Assembly: GCF_017115095.1 (NCBI RefSeq)
Contig: NZ_JABXKI010000132.1
Coordinates: forward strand, 1 to 44,767
Reading direction: 5' to 3'
From: Nostoc sp. NMS4
GTDB lineage: Bacteria; Cyanobacteriota; Cyanobacteriia; Cyanobacteriales; Nostocaceae
Length of the DNA: 44,767 bases
Part shown: positions 23,421 to 32,476 of the stretch, one piece after another
Layout of the letters: every line of letters starts with the position of its first letter
How positions within the stretch are numbered: the stretch's first letter is position 1
Made by a program: the position numbers and the translations under genes
Notes under the pieces: generated by a model
What the model was told of the DNA's origin: nothing
Database searches by the model: none
What the model saw: only the letters and a program-made list of their open reading frames with translations

Positions 23421-25286
23421 TCAAGCGATCATTCCCTCTTCGATGTTATCTGTGCCAGTGCGAACCTCGTCGAGATTTTCCGGTAAAAATCCACCTGCTT
23501 GCATTTTCCATAATCTGTAGTAAGCGCCGCCGAGTGCCAAAAGTTTGTCGTGAGAACCATCTTCGATAATCCGCCCTTTGTCAAACACCAAAATCCGATC
23601 TAGATGGACGATGGTAGATAATCGATGAGCTACCACAATCACCGTTTTGCCATTCATCGCTAAATCTAGGGTATCCTGGATAGCTTTTTCGGTGATTGAA
23701 TCCAGGCTAGAGGTGGCTTCATCTAAAATCAGAATCGGCGCATCTTTGAGAATTACCCGCGCGATCGCAATGCGCTGTCTCTGTCCTCCAGACAACTTGA
23801 CACCACGTTCACCCACCAGAGAGTTGTAACCATCCTTAATTTGGGCGATAAAATCATGAGCATGAGCCTTTCGCGCCGCCTCGATCACTTCTTCATCGGT
23901 TGCATCCAAGCGTCCATAACGAATATTTTCTAGCAAAGTGCGATGGAATAGAGACGGATCTTGGGGAATTAAGCTGATCTGAGCGTGTAGCGCATCCTGA
24001 GTCATGTCTCGAATATCAACCCCATCAATCAGAATCTGTCCAGATTGTGGGTCGAATAAGCGCAGAATTAGATTGACAAAGCTTGATTTTCCTGAACCAG
24101 AGAAGCCCACCAATCCGACGCGCTGTCCCGCTTGGATGCTGACAGAAAGGTTGTTGAAAACTTTCTTCTCATCTGTGTAGTTGAAATTCACCCGCCGAAA
24201 CTCAATCTTACCTTGGGTAATTGAGTGAGCGATCGCCATCTCACGATCGACCAACTCGTGGGGTTGAACGATGGTGAAAACACCATTGGCGACATTACCA
24301 ACATGTTCAAAAAATTCCAGAAAGCGGCGGCTCAAATTGCGGGCTTCACTGATGATCAACAGCGATAGACTGGTGGCTACAACGAAATCAGCAGTAGCGA
24401 TCTTTCCTTGACTCCAGAGAGAGAGCGAGTAATACAGGGTACTGATTTTCAGAATCGCGGCTGAGATGAACTGAAACCAGCGAATTCGCTCCGAGTACCA
24501 GTTGGACTTTCTCACGTGTTTGAGTTCGCGGCTTAATTGCTCATTCAAATAGCCTCTTTCAAAACCCAAACGAGCAAATAGTCGGCTACTGGTGAGATTT
24601 GTGACTGTATCGACGATGATGCCAGTTGTCTCGCTTCTGGCGGCTGCGGCTTTCCGGGAGTAAAATCGGCAGCGAGTTGCCAGCCAGAAAGAGATAGTGA
24701 TAAAGAGAACTGCCCATATCCCCACAAGTGCAGCTAGAGGAGGATAGGCGCGATACAGTATGGTTGTGGCGACGCTATACACAACGATTACGGGCATAAA
24801 TTCAGTAATCATCATTTGCATCGTCTGAGTAACACCCAGAGAAGTTTCGCTAATCCGATGTGCTAATGCTCCAGAAAAACTGCTGCTCAGATAGCGATGC
24901 GAATGGTGCTGTAAGTAGGCATATAGCGATCGCACAATATGCTGTCGGTGGATCGGATGGAGGATGGTTTGCAAAAGTCCAGCCGATCGCCCAAATATCA
25001 CTTCACCCAGACTCAAGGCGATGAACAACATCAGGGGTTGCCTCATGGCATCAAAAATGGGCTTGCTGTCGCCTGTCGATCGCGTCACGCCCCGGATGAT
25101 TTCACCAATGGCATAAGGCAACATAATGCCACAGGTTGCGTGTATTACCTCCAGGATCACCATTAACACGTACCACCAGCGAAACTGGTTAACGAAATAA
25201 CAAATGAACCTGAATGGAGTTAATGGCAGGTTTGGTGCATCAGGAGCACGTTGAAAGGATTTGGATAGTCTGGCCTTTTTCGTCAT
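23421..25286 (-). CDS. ABC exporter half-transporter (fused membrane and ATPase domains)
   Basis: The 621-residue protein has an N-terminal six-helix ABC exporter membrane domain (about 35-330) and a C-terminal ATPase (about 360-600). Walker A is GFSGSGKSS (394-402), the Q-loop lies in LIPQDPSLF, the signature is LSGGQ (498-502), Walker B is ILILDEA (518-524) and the switch histidine is His554 (VAHRLS). It should work as a dimer and export a lipid, peptide or drug; the substrate cannot be told. It is an export-type protein, so it is not the missing partner of the substrate-binding lipoprotein next door. AAGAGA lies upstream of the ATG. It shares strand with the catabolic genes that precede it, with a 131-bp repeat-containing gap. 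Confidence 0.93.
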   Translation of the reverse strand: MTKKARLSKSFQRAPDAPNLPLTPFRFICYFVNQFRWWYVLMVILEVIHATCGIMLPYAIGEIIRGVTRSTGDSKPIFDAMRQPLMLFIALSLGEVIFGRSAGLLQTILHPIHRQHIVRSLYAYLQHHSHRYLSSSFSGALAHRISETSLGVTQTMQMMITEFMPVIVVYSVATTILYRAYPPLAALVGIWAVLFITISFWLATRCRFYSRKAAAARSETTGIIVDTVTNLTSSRLFARLGFERGYLNEQLSRELKHVRKSNWYSERIRWFQFISAAILKISTLYYSLSLWSQGKIATADFVVATSLSLLIISEARNLSRRFLEFFEHVGNVANGVFTIVQPHELVDREMAIAHSITQGKIEFRRVNFNYTDEKKVFNNLSVSIQAGQRVGLVGFSGSGKSSFVNLILRLFDPQSGQILIDGVDIRDMTQDALHAQISLIPQDPSLFHRTLLENIRYGRLDATDEEVIEAARKAHAHDFIAQIKDGYNSLVGERGVKLSGGQRQRIAIARVILKDAPILILDEATSSLDSITEKAIQDTLDLAMNGKTVIVVAHRLSTIVHLDRILVFDKGRIIEDGSHDKLLALGGAYYRLWKMQAGGFLPENLDEVRTGTDNIEEGMIA

Positions 25287-25372
25287 GAAAGTCGATCTCT
25301 TAGCATCATTTTTAATTGATTAATTAGTATATTTATTCATCAAATGTTCTGATGATTCTTTAACTATTCTGA

Positions 25373-25403
25373 CTCCTGAATTCTGAATTCTGACTCCTGA
25401 ATT
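25373..25403. repeat. TGAATTC/TGACTCC heptamer run
   Basis: ACTCCTGAATTCTGAATTCT followed by GACTCCTGAATTC lies between the lipoprotein and ABC genes. Confidence 0.75.
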
Positions 25404-25417
25404 CTTACAATGTCTAA

Positions 25418-26473
25418 CTAAACCATAATTTCTGGTGGTGTAATTGCAGTATACACATCAGGCGGAAGTAACGCTTCCTGAATATTAATTTTCTTAGGAA
25501 TTACACCCTCTTTAAAGAACAAATCTGCCACACGCTGTTGTTCCTTAATCAGTGCAGAGCTGAGTCCTCTGCGTCCTACGAAAGTGCGACGAGACATTAC
25601 TATTTGTACCACATCTGGATCGAGCTTTTGTTCACTTATCATCAATTTGGCAACTTCGCCTCGATTTGCATCCGCCCACTTGTCGAGCTTATTAAGCTCC
25701 TCAATGATAATTTTTAATAAGCCAAGATTTTCTTCGGCAAACTTTCTGTCAGCAATATAATAAGCACCAGGAGAATCTAGCCCGACAGAATCTTTGAGGA
25801 CTCGAATTCGACCCATTTTTTGAGCGATCGCATAGTGTGGATCTCCTGCCATCCAAACTGGAATTTTACCTTCGAGAAAAGCAGCCCGTGCTTCGATAGT
25901 TGGGAGACTTCTGACTTTAATATCTTTGAGGGTCAAGCCGATAGATTGCAACGCTCTGATAATAAAGTAGTGCGATGCCGAGCCTTTTTGAAAGTAAACT
26001 TCTTGACCCTTGATATCCTCAAACTTCTGAAGGGGAGACTCAGGCGGAACGGCAATCACACTACTTTTCCCTGTCCTTTTGTCTCTTTGTGTACCGACTA
26101 CATAAACAAGTTTTGAGCCAGCCACTTGTGCAAAAATTGGTGGTGTTTCTCCCACCGATCCTACATCAACTTTTCCCGCAGCCATCCCTTCCATAAGTTG
26201 GGGACCTTGGACAAATTGCGCCCATTCTACTTTAATCCCCAACGGCTCCAAGCGTTTCTCTAAAACTTGACGATTTCTAAAAAGATCCCCCGCACTCTGA
26301 TATCCCATGCGTAGAACCTTAGTTTTGATCCCAAGGGAACCTTCATTGCCATGAATACTGTTTGTTAAAGAAGATTGTTGGCTTTGTTCGCTACAACTTC
26401 CTAACAGATATGCCATAGAAAAGCCACATAGCCCGGAAGTAGCAAAATGGAGAAAACGACGGCGTTTAATCAT
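25418..26473 (-). CDS. SsuA/TauA-like sulfonate-type substrate-binding lipoprotein
   Basis: The 351-residue protein is a periplasmic binding protein of the aliphatic sulfonate/taurine/nitrate group: VLRMGYQSAGDLF, FVQGPQLMEGMAAGKVDVGSV and GETPPIFAQ are characteristic. The N-terminus combines an arginine-rich start (KRRRFLHF) with a hydrophobic stretch and a lipobox LLGSC with the lipid Cys27, so it should be anchored outside the cytoplasmic membrane. The start at 26473 is chosen because it puts the signal at the N-terminus; the frame extends back to 26524 through a repeat. No SsuB ATPase or SsuC permease is in the window, so it must share a transporter encoded elsewhere. The monooxygenase, reductase and hydrolases upstream on the same strand suggest uptake of organosulfur compounds; that is inference. 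Confidence 0.88.
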   Translation of the reverse strand: MIKRRRFLHFATSGLCGFSMAYLLGSCSEQSQQSSLTNSIHGNEGSLGIKTKVLRMGYQSAGDLFRNRQVLEKRLEPLGIKVEWAQFVQGPQLMEGMAAGKVDVGSVGETPPIFAQVAGSKLVYVVGTQRDKRTGKSSVIAVPPESPLQKFEDIKGQEVYFQKGSASHYFIIRALQSIGLTLKDIKVRSLPTIEARAAFLEGKIPVWMAGDPHYAIAQKMGRIRVLKDSVGLDSPGAYYIADRKFAEENLGLLKIIIEELNKLDKWADANRGEVAKLMISEQKLDPDVVQIVMSRRTFVGRRGLSSALIKEQQRVADLFFKEGVIPKKINIQEALLPPDVYTAITPPEIMV

Positions 26474-26518
26474 AGCTATTTTATCTATGAGATATTTCTG
26501 ATTTGAAGGAATTATGGT

Positions 26519-26572
26519 TGTCATTTGTCATTGGTCATTGGTCATTTGTCATTTGTCATTGGTCATTTGTTA
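26519..26572. repeat. TCATTGG/TCATTTG heptamer run
   Basis: Seven or more heptamers (TTGTCATTTGTCATTGGTCA type) lie directly upstream of the lipoprotein gene and could vary in number between strains. Confidence 0.8.
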
Positions 26573-26599
26573 TTCGCCGCATTCCCATTTCCCTAATTT

Positions 26600-27598
26600 C
26601 TAACGAAGAGAATCTCCCCTTCGGTATTCGGCGGTTAGATCGTCTAATTTTTGTTTCAAATTGTCGTCAAGTTTTAGTTCTACTGCTTTGAGGTTGTCAG
26701 TAAGTTGTTCTGGGCGGCTAGCGCCAATGATGGGAGCAGTGATAATAGGATTAGATAAAACCCAAGCTACCGCCAAGGTGGTGAGGGAAAATCCGGCGAG
26801 ATCCGCTACTGTGCGTAATTCTTCGACAGTATTAAATTCGCGATCGCGCCAGTAACGATCTTGATAACGTTCGGCGGCAGCACCTAGCGTGAAGCGTGTA
26901 CCTGATGTGGGGCCTTGAGTAAAATTGTGTTTACCTGTAAGTAGACCACCCGCCAATGGATTGTAGGAAATCACACCCAATCCTTCTTCTTTCGCCAGGG
27001 GCAATAGTTCTCGCTCAATTTCGCGGAATAATAGGTTGTAGCGGGGCTGAATTGAGATGAACTTAGCTAAATTGCGTGTCTCAGCACGACCCAAAGCACG
27101 GGCGAGTCGGTAAGCTAAGAAGTTGGAAACCCCGATGTAGCGCACCTTGCCAGCACGAACTACCGCATCCAATGCTTCCAAAGTCTCATCAAGGGGAGTT
27201 GAAGAATCGTCGGAGTGCAACTGATATAGGTCGATATAATCGGTTCCCAGCCGCCGTAGAGAAGCATCGATCGCATCCAAAATATGTTTCCGCGAAGCCC
27301 CCTGATCCCAAGGTGCAGGGCCAACCCGACCAACGCACTTGGTAGCCAAGATAAAATGTTCGCGTTTGCCTTTCAGCCAGCGCCCAACGATTTCTTCAGT
27401 GCGTCCCGCAGTGGCAAGCCCGCCGCCAAGGGGATAAACGTCGGCTGTATCCAAAAAGTTGATCCCACCATCAGCAGCAGTGTCGAGGATTTGCCTGGAA
27501 GTTTCTTCGTCGGTCTGCAATCCGAAGGTCATAGTGCCGAGACAAAGGCGCGAAACCGTCAATCCAGTTTTACCGAGATTAGTAGTTGGTAAAGTCAT
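26600..27598 (-). CDS. Aldo/keto reductase
   Basis: The 332-residue protein is a second aldo/keto reductase with the full tetrad Asp50 (FLDTAD), Tyr55 (DVYPLG), Lys87 (LATKCVG) and His128 (YQLHSD). The NADPH-binding C-terminal part reads APIIGASRPEQL. Compared with the reductase at 10717 it belongs to another branch (TNLGKTGLTVSRLCLGTMTFG start). It lies in the minus-strand run of catabolic genes, 92 bp after the SGNH hydrolase, and may reduce an aldehyde or ketone released there. The substrate is unknown. No clear binding site precedes the ATG, but the N-terminus is the normal one for the family. Confidence 0.92.
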   Translation of the reverse strand: MTLPTTNLGKTGLTVSRLCLGTMTFGLQTDEETSRQILDTAADGGINFLDTADVYPLGGGLATAGRTEEIVGRWLKGKREHFILATKCVGRVGPAPWDQGASRKHILDAIDASLRRLGTDYIDLYQLHSDDSSTPLDETLEALDAVVRAGKVRYIGVSNFLAYRLARALGRAETRNLAKFISIQPRYNLLFREIERELLPLAKEEGLGVISYNPLAGGLLTGKHNFTQGPTSGTRFTLGAAAERYQDRYWRDREFNTVEELRTVADLAGFSLTTLAVAWVLSNPIITAPIIGASRPEQLTDNLKAVELKLDDNLKQKLDDLTAEYRRGDSLR

Positions 27599-27690
27599 AG
27601 AGATGTTGTTAATTGAGAAAATGTGGAAATTTTTAAATAGAATGCGACGTGCGCTTCGCTAACGCAAAACTATAACGATGTCGGTATTTT

Positions 27691-28293
27691 TTAAGGCGTG
27701 AACCAATTTAACCAACCTTCCCAGTTTTGGACGATCGCAGCAAATTCTGCATAACCATCAGCTTTTGGATGAGCGCCATCATTGGCTTTTGCTTCAGCTA
27801 GCCAGATTGGGGAGTTGAGCAAACTAGAAAACACATCAAGATACGGGACATCTAGTTCATTACAAACCAACGCGAATTCCTGTGACAGATTGGCAAGAAT
27901 TTGATTATCACCAGAGGGGGGCGGACTAACCATCAAGATCGGATAGAGCTGCTTTGCTTGGCTTAAGATATTGCGAGCATTTGCGATCGACTCTGACAGT
28001 TCGATTCCTTGCTGTTTACCCGCCCATCCTGAATCGTTTGCCCCAAAGGAAAACACTACTCGACCATCGGATTCTTTTGGGAGACGATAGGAGACTTCCG
28101 AGTACCAACGTTGTTTGAGATACCGACTCGTCTCTGCCCGCACGCCCAAGTTGTAATGGGTGATCGCGTATCCTCTTAACTCAGCATTGCGGCATACTCT
28201 ACCTGTCCAACCCAGAAACTCTGGATCGCCTGTGCCATTGACAAAGGATTCACCAATAAAGCAAATTCTGATTTCTTTGCGAGAATCTGACAT
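27691..28293 (-). CDS. SGNH/GDSL-type hydrolase
   Basis: The 200-residue esterase or lipase-like protein shows all four blocks: block I IGESFVNG with the nucleophile Ser16 (GES instead of GDS), Gly50 (YNLGVR), Asn87 (FGANDSG) and the Asp172-x-x-His175 pair (NDGAHP). No signal peptide is present, so it is probably cytoplasmic. The start at 28293 is chosen because SDSRKEIRICFIGES is the normal N-terminus. The frame continues upstream for 32 codons, but only through a small mobile element whose end abuts the start codon at 28294. GGAAG within the element end lies about nine bases upstream and may serve as binding site. It is part of the catabolic run; its ester substrate is unknown. Confidence 0.88.
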   Translation of the reverse strand: MSDSRKEIRICFIGESFVNGTGDPEFLGWTGRVCRNAELRGYAITHYNLGVRAETSRYLKQRWYSEVSYRLPKESDGRVVFSFGANDSGWAGKQQGIELSESIANARNILSQAKQLYPILMVSPPPSGDNQILANLSQEFALVCNELDVPYLDVFSSLLNSPIWLAEAKANDGAHPKADGYAEFAAIVQNWEGWLNWFTP

Positions 28294-28421
28294 AAGGGAC
28301 TTCCAAATAAAAAAATATCCAATTAATTCTTGTGGGGTGGGCAACATGAGCGCCCAGTCCATAGTGCGGGCAAGATGCCCACCCCACACTATTGGATAAT
28401 TTATTTCTTGGAGTTCCCTAA
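28294..28421. mobile_element. MITE-like element, AGGGACTTCCAA termini, copy A
   Basis: AAGGGACTTCCAAATAAAAA at 28294 and its inverse partner TTATTTCTTGGAGTTCCCT (ending near 28420) bound about 127 bp, with inner arms GTGGGGTGGGC and GCCCACCCCAC. The same element, shorter and reversed, lies at 36798-36888. The left end touches the start codon of the SGNH hydrolase. Confidence 0.75.
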
Positions 28422-28517
28422 GTCAACTGAATTTTGGCGAAAAAGTTCGGTTTTGACTTGAGAAGAAGCATTATGTTCATGATTCTATTTGTCATCTCAC
28501 GAAGATATTAATTGTTA

Positions 28518-28572
28518 TGTTAGGCAGGTAAGACTTTGGCTTGAGCGCTTAGTCAAATGCTGCCTACCTAAC
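28518..28572. repeat. Imperfect inverted repeat
   Basis: GTTAGGCAGGTAA and TGCCTACCTAAC pair imperfectly around a loop of about 28 bases. It lies between the SGNH and alpha/beta hydrolase genes and might end or attenuate transcripts. The rest of 28422-28605 shows no gene. Confidence 0.45.
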
Positions 28573-28605
28573 AGAATATGCAAGTTAGTTTTTGGATATT
28601 TTGCC

Positions 28606-29262
28606 TCAAGCAACTACAGAAATTTCACGACGCTTCTGGGAAATTAGCCACTGTTGCAACTTCGGATCGCCGTATACCTCATCTGCAATAAAATGATCGC
28701 CATCGGGTAGTACTGTCAAATCAACTTTCCCCCCAACTTTGCGTAAACGCTCAACAAAATTCTCCGTATCCTCAATCGGTAGATTTTTGTCCTGTCCACC
28801 TTGGAATATCTGAACGGGAATGTCTTTGAGTGCAGTTAGTTCGCTATCTTCTAATGTTTTGGGTACTCGTCCAGATACAGGTACTAAACCTGCGAAGCGA
28901 TCGCTCTGTAAAGCAGCGATATGCCAAATACCCGCCGAGCCTAAGCTGAACCCAGCCAATATGACTCGTGCTGGATCGACAGGCTGAGAAACGATCAGTT
29001 CATCAAGCAAAGCAAGTACATCATCTGCTCGATCTGCCCAAGTCTGTTCAGCCGGAATCTGGGGTGCAGCAAAGACATAAGGTAACGAGTCGGATAAATC
29101 CACGAAACGAGGTAGACCCCATTTTAGTAGCACATTCAAATCCGTCCCGCGATCGCGTCCTCCGTGCAGAAATAGTACTAAGGGTGCAGGTTTGCTGGCA
29201 TTGTCAGAAACAGACGAGAAAAGATAAGGCAAGGAACCATTAGAGCGTTGTTCAACGGACAT
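28606..29262 (-). CDS. Alpha/beta hydrolase (carboxylesterase/dienelactone-hydrolase type)
   Basis: The 218-residue protein shows the alpha/beta hydrolase order: oxyanion loop FLHGGRDRG (31-39), nucleophile elbow GFSLG with Ser106, acid residue in FQGGQDKNLP, and the catalytic His in LPDGDHF. It resembles the predicted phospholipase/carboxylesterase group. No signal peptide is seen. TAGGAG gives a good binding site before the ATG. It is the middle gene of the minus-strand catabolic run, following the amidohydrolase by 87 bp. A role in cleaving an ester or lactone intermediate is plausible but unproven. Confidence 0.88.
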   Translation of the reverse strand: MSVEQRSNGSLPYLFSSVSDNASKPAPLVLFLHGGRDRGTDLNVLLKWGLPRFVDLSDSLPYVFAAPQIPAEQTWADRADDVLALLDELIVSQPVDPARVILAGFSLGSAGIWHIAALQSDRFAGLVPVSGRVPKTLEDSELTALKDIPVQIFQGGQDKNLPIEDTENFVERLRKVGGKVDLTVLPDGDHFIADEVYGDPKLQQWLISQKRREISVVA

Positions 29263-29304
29263 GGTTGTGACTCCTAATTTATTTGGGAATTGGGCATTAG
29301 CCTC

Positions 29305-29328
29305 GTTCCCAGCCTGGAGGCTGGGAAC
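29305..29328. repeat. Perfect hairpin GTTCCCAGCC/GGCTGGGAAC
   Basis: A 10-bp perfect stem with a TGGA loop lies between two minus-strand genes. Related units occur at 32861-32919 and 33101-33159. Confidence 0.65.
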
Positions 29329-29349
29329 GAATTCCGAGAGGCTCTGCCT

Positions 29350-30888
29350 CTAGGCCACCACTAGGTTTTTGTTCACTTGTTTAAATTCGGTGTTATCTAT
29401 TTTGGATTCGATCGCTGTACCCTTGAAGAATTCGGGGTTAGCTTGGGTGTAAAACTTGTAGGGATTAGCGAATACATAAGACTTAAAGTCGGCTTCGGAA
29501 ATAACGCCTTCTTGAACCAAATCCCAGCTTTCAGCCAATGGGGAAGTCAAGTCTGGTACATCCCAGTGACCAACATCAGAGGAATAGATAGCGTTGATTT
29601 TGACTCCCAAGGGATTGGCTTTGTCATTGAATGCCGTAGCGATCGTGCGATCGTCGGACTCGGAACCAAAGAAGAAACTGTTCACCCAGCGATCGCGGAT
29701 GTCTTCAATTGTTTCAATACCTGCGGCGGCAAAATCATCCAATTCACTATCAATGGGCGCGCGGCTATGACGGCTGAATGAGGCTCCCAGTACAGTCTTG
29801 GTCAATTCATCTTTATCAAGAGAATGCCCTTGACTAATTTCTGCACCGTATTGCTCAAATATCTCAAATAGCTCATCGGCATTTGTCAAGGCTGGATTGT
29901 AGTTTTGCAGTGCCTTGACATTGCGCTTCAAGAACCGATCTACCAAATGAATGTAAACACGCGCACCCCAATCTGCGCCACCTTCCAGCATGGCTACGCG
30001 CAATTGTGGAAAACGCTTGGTAACACCGCCGAAGAACAGCGCCTTCGCAAATGCTTCCGAACCATCGGCGAAGTGACCGATATGGTTGTTCATGTAGTTA
30101 CTGATGGATGAGCGGCCAGTCCAACCCTGACTGCCGTAATGGGTGGTGACGGGTACGCCCAGTTCCACGACCTTAGCCCAGAAGGGATCGTAGTCGTATT
30201 CACTATCTAATCCGTAAAAGTCGATATAAGAAGCATACTTGGCGATTTCGGGGAATTTATCGGCTGGATATTTATCAGCGATCGCTTTGATTGGCCGTTT
30301 CACACCGCCAGTGATATTAATCACTTTTAAACCAAGTGTTTTCACGGCAAACTCTAACTCCTCAATGCCTTCTTGGGGAGTACTTAATGGGATACCAGCT
30401 ACCGGTGTCAAGCGATCGCTATATTTCCGGTAAATATCAGCATGATAGTGATTGACAGCGCGTTGCAGTGCTTGACGATTCTCCGCACTCGCTCCCGCCG
30501 GTGCTAAAACATTGTTGGGAAAGAGTACTGAATAGTCCGATCCTTGCTCCGCCTGACGTTCATAAAGTAATCCGGGGAGGGTGTAAGTAGCGAGATCCAG
30601 TGTATTTTTGGTAACTCTAGCCCACCAAGGCGATCGGATTGTCCGATTGTATTGACGTTCTTCAGGGGTTTGTTGATACCAGTCTTTACCATTGCTCTTG
30701 GAGTTAAGACGGGAAGCTTCGGTTTTACGCAATTCGTCTACAAGTTTCACACCACCGTACTTAGCGATGTAATCCTCAAAAGCTGGGGTGAAATCATTAG
30801 TATGAACGTCGGTGTCGATTACCGGATAATCAAGGGTTGCTCTGATTGCAGCAGAGCGTGAAGTCTTTAATCGGCTATATTCAGTCAT
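29350..30888 (-). CDS. Amidohydrolase-2-type metal-dependent hydrolase
   Basis: The 512-residue TIM-barrel enzyme begins its barrel with VIDTDVHT, the Asp27-x-His29 metal motif of the amidohydrolase-2 family. It later shows VTTHYGSQGW and a catalytic-Asp region YSSDVGHWD. Relatives include hydrolases and decarboxylases of the ACMSD group that act on ring-derived acids and amides. The substrate cannot be told. AAGGA seven bases before the ATG is a good binding site. It sits between the flavin monooxygenase (upstream, 223-bp gap with a palindrome) and the alpha/beta hydrolase, suggesting a degradative pathway. No signal peptide is visible. Confidence 0.88.
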   Translation of the reverse strand: MTEYSRLKTSRSAAIRATLDYPVIDTDVHTNDFTPAFEDYIAKYGGVKLVDELRKTEASRLNSKSNGKDWYQQTPEERQYNRTIRSPWWARVTKNTLDLATYTLPGLLYERQAEQGSDYSVLFPNNVLAPAGASAENRQALQRAVNHYHADIYRKYSDRLTPVAGIPLSTPQEGIEELEFAVKTLGLKVINITGGVKRPIKAIADKYPADKFPEIAKYASYIDFYGLDSEYDYDPFWAKVVELGVPVTTHYGSQGWTGRSSISNYMNNHIGHFADGSEAFAKALFFGGVTKRFPQLRVAMLEGGADWGARVYIHLVDRFLKRNVKALQNYNPALTNADELFEIFEQYGAEISQGHSLDKDELTKTVLGASFSRHSRAPIDSELDDFAAAGIETIEDIRDRWVNSFFFGSESDDRTIATAFNDKANPLGVKINAIYSSDVGHWDVPDLTSPLAESWDLVQEGVISEADFKSYVFANPYKFYTQANPEFFKGTAIESKIDNTEFKQVNKNLVVA

Positions 30889-30958
30889 GTTTTTTTCCTT
30901 AAAAAATTACAGGTTTTTCCTAGCATCCAATGCTGCTATTAACAAACAAATTTTTTGT

Positions 30959-30983
30959 AGAGACGGCGATTTATCGCGTCTCT
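30959..30983. repeat. GAGACGGCGATTTATCGCGTCTC palindrome
   Basis: An imperfect palindrome of the family also seen at 12695-12743, 13505-13566 and within 23217-23326. Confidence 0.7.
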
Positions 30984-31111
30984 CCACAATTTTCAAATTC
31001 CGTAGGGCGGCGATCTACAGAAGGTATGGTTTAAAAGGTATGACATAAGCATCCGTAAAAAATTCACTTACGCTAAAGCACTATAAGCACAGTGCAGACA
31101 TAAAAAGTCAT

Positions 31112-32476
31112 TTACGCCAATACCAATCTTTCATCTAGTTGTTTAACGGCAAAACGATTGGCTGGACGACGCAATCCCAGATTTTCACGCAAGGTACTAC
31201 CTTCGTATTCAGTACGAAACAGTCCGCGTTTTTGAAGGACGGGAACAACTAGATTAACGAATTCATCTAATCCTGTGGGAAGGATTGGCGGCATGATATT
31301 AAAACCATCTGCTGCACCGTTGTTGAACCATTCTTCTAGCTGGTCGGCAATGGTTTCAGGAGTACCGAGTATGGTACGATGACCTCGTGCAGTCGCAAGA
31401 GAGAGATACAACTGGCGCAGCGTGAGAGTCCCACGAGTAGCCAAATCTCTAACTAATTTGAGACGACTTTTATTAGTGTTAGTGTCGCTGGGTAGTTCGG
31501 GAGCCACATCATCTAAAGAATATTCCGACAAATCCACACCCTTGTAATAATTCTTTAAAATCCCCCAGGCAACATCGGGATGGATTAACGATTGCAGAAA
31601 TTCGTACTTTTCTTGAGCTTCTGATTCAGTACGGCCAATAATTGGGAAAGCACCAGGCATAATTTTGAGATCGTCTGGCGATCGCCCATATTGTGCTAGC
31701 CTACCTTTGATATCAGCATAAAATTCCTGAGCATCAGCGAGGGTTTGATTGGCGGTAAAAATCGCCTCGGCAGTCCGTGCGGCTAAGTCTCGTCCCGATT
31801 CGGAGGCTCCAGCCTGAACAATCACCGGATAACCTTGGGGCGGACGACCAACGTTTAAAGGGCCTTTTACAGAGAAATATTTACCCTTGTGGTTCAATGT
31901 ATGCAGTTTATCTGGGTCGAAATAGACCCCAGATTCTTTGTCACGGATAAAAGCATCATCTTCCCAACTATCCCATAGACCTTTCACCACTTCCACAAAC
32001 TCTTCAGCGCGTTCATAACGCTGGCTGTGTTCTGGGTGATGCTCAAGGCCGAAATTACGTGCAGCATTTTCATTACCTGTTGTGACTACATTCCACCCAG
32101 CCCGACCCTTACTTAAGTAGTCTAGGGAAGCAAACTTACGTGCCAGAGTATAGGGTTCTTCATAAGTAGTCGAGGCGGTGGAAATGAAGCCGATATTTTG
32201 GGTTACAGAGGATAAAGCCGAGAAGAGGGTGACAGGCTCAAAATGGGCAATTTTACCATTGCGATGCTGAGTTTCTGGAGCGCCGCCCCACACTCCTGGG
32301 CTGTCTGCTAAGAAAACTGCATCGAATAAGCCGCGTTCGGCAGTTTGGGTAATTTCCTTATAATGCTCGAAATTCAGTCCCCCATCTGCTTGTGAATCGG
32401 GGTGTCGCCAAGCAGAGACATGGTGTCCGGTAGCTTGGATGAATGCACCTAAACGAATTTTGCGTGTTGTACTCAT
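31112..32476 (-). CDS. NtaA/SnaA/DszA-type FMN-dependent monooxygenase
   Basis: The 454-residue protein belongs to the bacterial luciferase-like flavin monooxygenases of the nitrilotriacetate/dibenzothiophene-sulfone group. Visible family features are GAFIQATGHHVSAWRHP, RGLFDAVFLADSPG, STTYEEPYTLARKFASLDYL, RAGWNVVTTGNENAARNFG and the long C-terminal FNIMPPILPTGLDEF. It would use reduced FMN from a separate flavin reductase (not in the window) and oxygen to cleave a C-N or C-S bond. It is the first gene of the minus-strand catabolic run ending with the SsuA-like lipoprotein, which together suggests organosulfur or amine degradation. The exact substrate is unknown. AAGAAAAG lies before the ATG. 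Confidence 0.92.
   Translation of the reverse strand: MSTTRKIRLGAFIQATGHHVSAWRHPDSQADGGLNFEHYKEITQTAERGLFDAVFLADSPGVWGGAPETQHRNGKIAHFEPVTLFSALSSVTQNIGFISTASTTYEEPYTLARKFASLDYLSKGRAGWNVVTTGNENAARNFGLEHHPEHSQRYERAEEFVEVVKGLWDSWEDDAFIRDKESGVYFDPDKLHTLNHKGKYFSVKGPLNVGRPPQGYPVIVQAGASESGRDLAARTAEAIFTANQTLADAQEFYADIKGRLAQYGRSPDDLKIMPGAFPIIGRTESEAQEKYEFLQSLIHPDVAWGILKNYYKGVDLSEYSLDDVAPELPSDTNTNKSRLKLVRDLATRGTLTLRQLYLSLATARGHRTILGTPETIADQLEEWFNNGAADGFNIMPPILPTGLDEFVNLVVPVLQKRGLFRTEYEGSTLRENLGLRRPANRFAVKQLDERLVLA

Noticed and set aside
23421..25286. ABC protein as partner of the SsuA-like lipoprotein
   Set aside because: It is an exporter-type fusion of membrane and ATPase domains; importers of the SsuA group use separate permease and ATPase subunits.
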